From the NCBI RefSeq assembly GCF_010015445.1, contig NC_053120.1, positions 5,145,614 to 5,209,613 on the forward strand: a stretch of DNA of 64,000 nucleotides. Reading direction: 5' to 3'. The notes under the pieces were generated by a model, which had not been told where the DNA came from, did not search any database, and worked only from the letters and a program-made list of their open reading frames with translations. This document shows positions 62,206 through 64,000 of the stretch, piece after piece (the first letter of the stretch is position 1; each line of letters starts with the position of its first letter). The stretch is from Perca fluviatilis (Eukaryota > Chordata > Actinopteri > Perciformes > Percidae). The translations under genes were made by a program, and so were the position numbers.

Positions 62206-63958
62206 CAACACATTCTCACTCCCATCGCGTAAAATACGGACGCTTTGTCAGGTGTCTTTGGTGTGGTTATTGACGCTAAAAGTCTCCTTTAGCATCAAAT
62301 CTAAGCGCGCTTTATCTAAACGCGCTGGGTCGGGACTGCGGCCATCACTTTTGACTCAGTTAGGTTCAGGAAAAGATGGTGGGTGGGCTTATAAAAGGTA
62401 CAATATGACATGCAGGACAAGAACGGGACAGTTGGGTTTAGGAAAAGAAGAACGGGACAGTTGGGTTTAGGTAAAGAAGAACGGGACAGTTGGGTTTAGG
62501 TAAAGAAGAACGGGACAGTTGGGTTTAGGTAAAGAAGAACGGGACAGTTGGGTTTAGGTAAAGAAGAACGGGACAGTTGGGTTTAGGGAAAGAAGAACGG
62601 GACAGTTGGGTTTAGGTAAAGAAGAACGGGACAGTTGGGTTTAGGTAAAGAAGAACGGGACAGTTGGGTTTAGCTAAAGAAGAACGGGACAGTTGGGTTT
62701 AGGTAAAGAAGAACGGGACAGTTGGGTTTAGGTAAAGAAGAACGGGACAGTTGGGTTTAGGTAAAGAAGAACGGGACAGTTGGGTTTAGGTAAAGAAGAA
62801 CGGGACAGTTGGATTTAGATAAAGAAGAACGGGACAGTTGGGTTTAGGTAAAGAAGAACGTGACAGTTGGGTTTAGGTAAAGAAGAACGGGACAGTTGGG
62901 TTTAGGTAAAGAAGAACGGGACAGTTGGGTTTAGGTAAAGAAGAACGGGACAGTTGGGTTTAGGTAAAGAAGAACGGGACAGTTGGGTTTAGATAAAGAA
63001 GAACGGGACAGTTGGGTTTAGGAAAAGAAGAACGGGACAGTTGGGTTTAGGAAAAGAAGAACGGGACAGTTAGGTTTAGGTAAAGAAGAACGGGACAGTT
63101 GGGTTTAGGAAAGAAGAACGGGACAGTTGGGTTTAGGTAAAGAAGAACGGGACAGTTGGGTTTAGATAAAGAAGAACGGGACAGTTGGGTTTAGGTAAAG
63201 AAGAACGGGACAGTTTGGTTTAGGTAAAGAAGAACGGGACAGTTGGGTTTAGGTAAAGAAGAACGGGACAGTTGGGTTTAGATAAAGAAGAACGGGACAG
63301 TTGGGTTTAGATAAAGAAGAACGGGACAGTTGGGTTTAGGTAAAGAAGAACGGGACAGTTGGGTTTAGGTAAAGAAGAACGGGACAGTTGGGTTTAGGTA
63401 AAGAAAAACGGGACAGTTGGGTTTAGGAAGAGAAGAACGGGACAGTTTGGTTTAGGTAAAGAAGAACGGGACAGTTTGGTTTAGGTAAAGAAGAACGGGA
63501 CAGTTGGGTTTAGGTAAAGAAGAACGGGACAGTTGGGTTTAGGTAAAGAAGAACGGGACAGTTGGGTTTAGGTAAAGAAGAACGGGACAGTTGGGTTTAG
63601 GAAAAGAAGAACGGGACAGTTGGGTTTAGGTAAAGAAGAACGGGACAGTTGGGTTTAGGTAAAGAAGAACGGGACAGTTGGGTTTAGGAAACGTGACACG
63701 CTGGACATGAACCCCGTTTCCTGGGTGAAAGTCCTGTGTTGTTTGACCTAACCACCGCCACTACCTCCCTATGTGGAATTTCTGTCTTTCGTACTACTCT
63801 CTACCGTTGTCTCTCTTAATACTACGTCATCTTCAAGCGCCAGGTAGCTGCTGCTCTGCCCGGTGCGTTCTACACAGACGCTGAAGGGTGGTTTCTGGGT
63901 CGTATCTGGCGCTGACAGCCACTGGCCAAGCATCCGTATTCGGAGTGAGAACGGGTTG
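62206..63958. mobile_element. TIR element with a 29-bp minisatellite (~43 units)
   Basis: Ends caacacattctcactcc and ggagtgagaacgggttg are inverted. ctttagg is duplicated exactly at 62199-62205 and 63959-63965. From about 62430 to 63690 are about 43 units of 29 bp (core gaacgggacagttgggttta). Variants are mostly gtaaag, ataaag or gaaaag in the last bases. The array-free relative is at 6808-7259. Confidence 0.88.
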
Positions 63959-64000
63959 CTTTAGGGAATAAATTGCAAAGATTGCACTGGAAAAAAGATC

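Noticed and set aside
62402..63690. Telomere-like motif (gggtttagg) repeated about 43 times
   Set aside because: Vertebrate telomere repeat is ttaggg in tandem; here the motif is part of a 29-bp unit inside a TIR element with a target duplication.

Overview
The window is vertebrate nuclear DNA, most likely from a teleost fish. It has short exons with GT-AG introns, very many (TG/CA)n microsatellites, tRNA-derived SINEs, Tc1-like and hAT-like remnants, and many small terminal-inverted-repeat (TIR) elements of types common in fish genomes. No bacterial or viral gene is present.

One protein-coding gene is recognised, on the + strand from 5118 to 55513. It is the 3' portion of pde4dip (myomegalin), a coiled-coil scaffold of the centrosome and Golgi. 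I read 25 exons whose phases agree at every junction, giving 1,349 codons and a TAG stop at 55511-55513. The 5' exons, which should encode the gamma-tubulin-binding CM1 region, lie before base 1. A candidate alternative first exon (31735-31898), with an in-frame stop just upstream of its ATG, joins in phase to exon 10 and would give a shorter isoform of 872 residues. Not counting that exon, the densest coding part is 46.5-53.0 kb.

The rest is intron and 3' flank, dominated by repeats. Layout: 1-5.1 kb, intron with dispersed repeats, a hAT-like element and a SINE; 5.1-15.9 kb, exons 1-7 among TIR elements, a Tc1 remnant and two related foldback elements; 16-22.5 kb, an intron almost filled by tandem arrays, including about 57 copies of a 49-bp unit; 22.6-24.7 kb, exons 8-9; 24.7-34.6 kb, microsatellites, nested elements and the alternative first exon; 34.6-55.5 kb, exons 10-25; 55.5-64 kb, 3' UTR and flank with more elements and a 29-bp array of about 43 units.

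The most striking non-coding pattern is that most of the large minisatellites sit inside TIR elements, several of which also exist nearby with few or no repeat units. A second pattern is that long (TG)n tracts abut several splice sites of the gene. I found no convincing unknown enzyme system, CRISPR array, operon or complete transposase. Exon coordinates come from reading frame, splice consensus and remembered similarity to mammalian PDE4DIP; no alignment was run.
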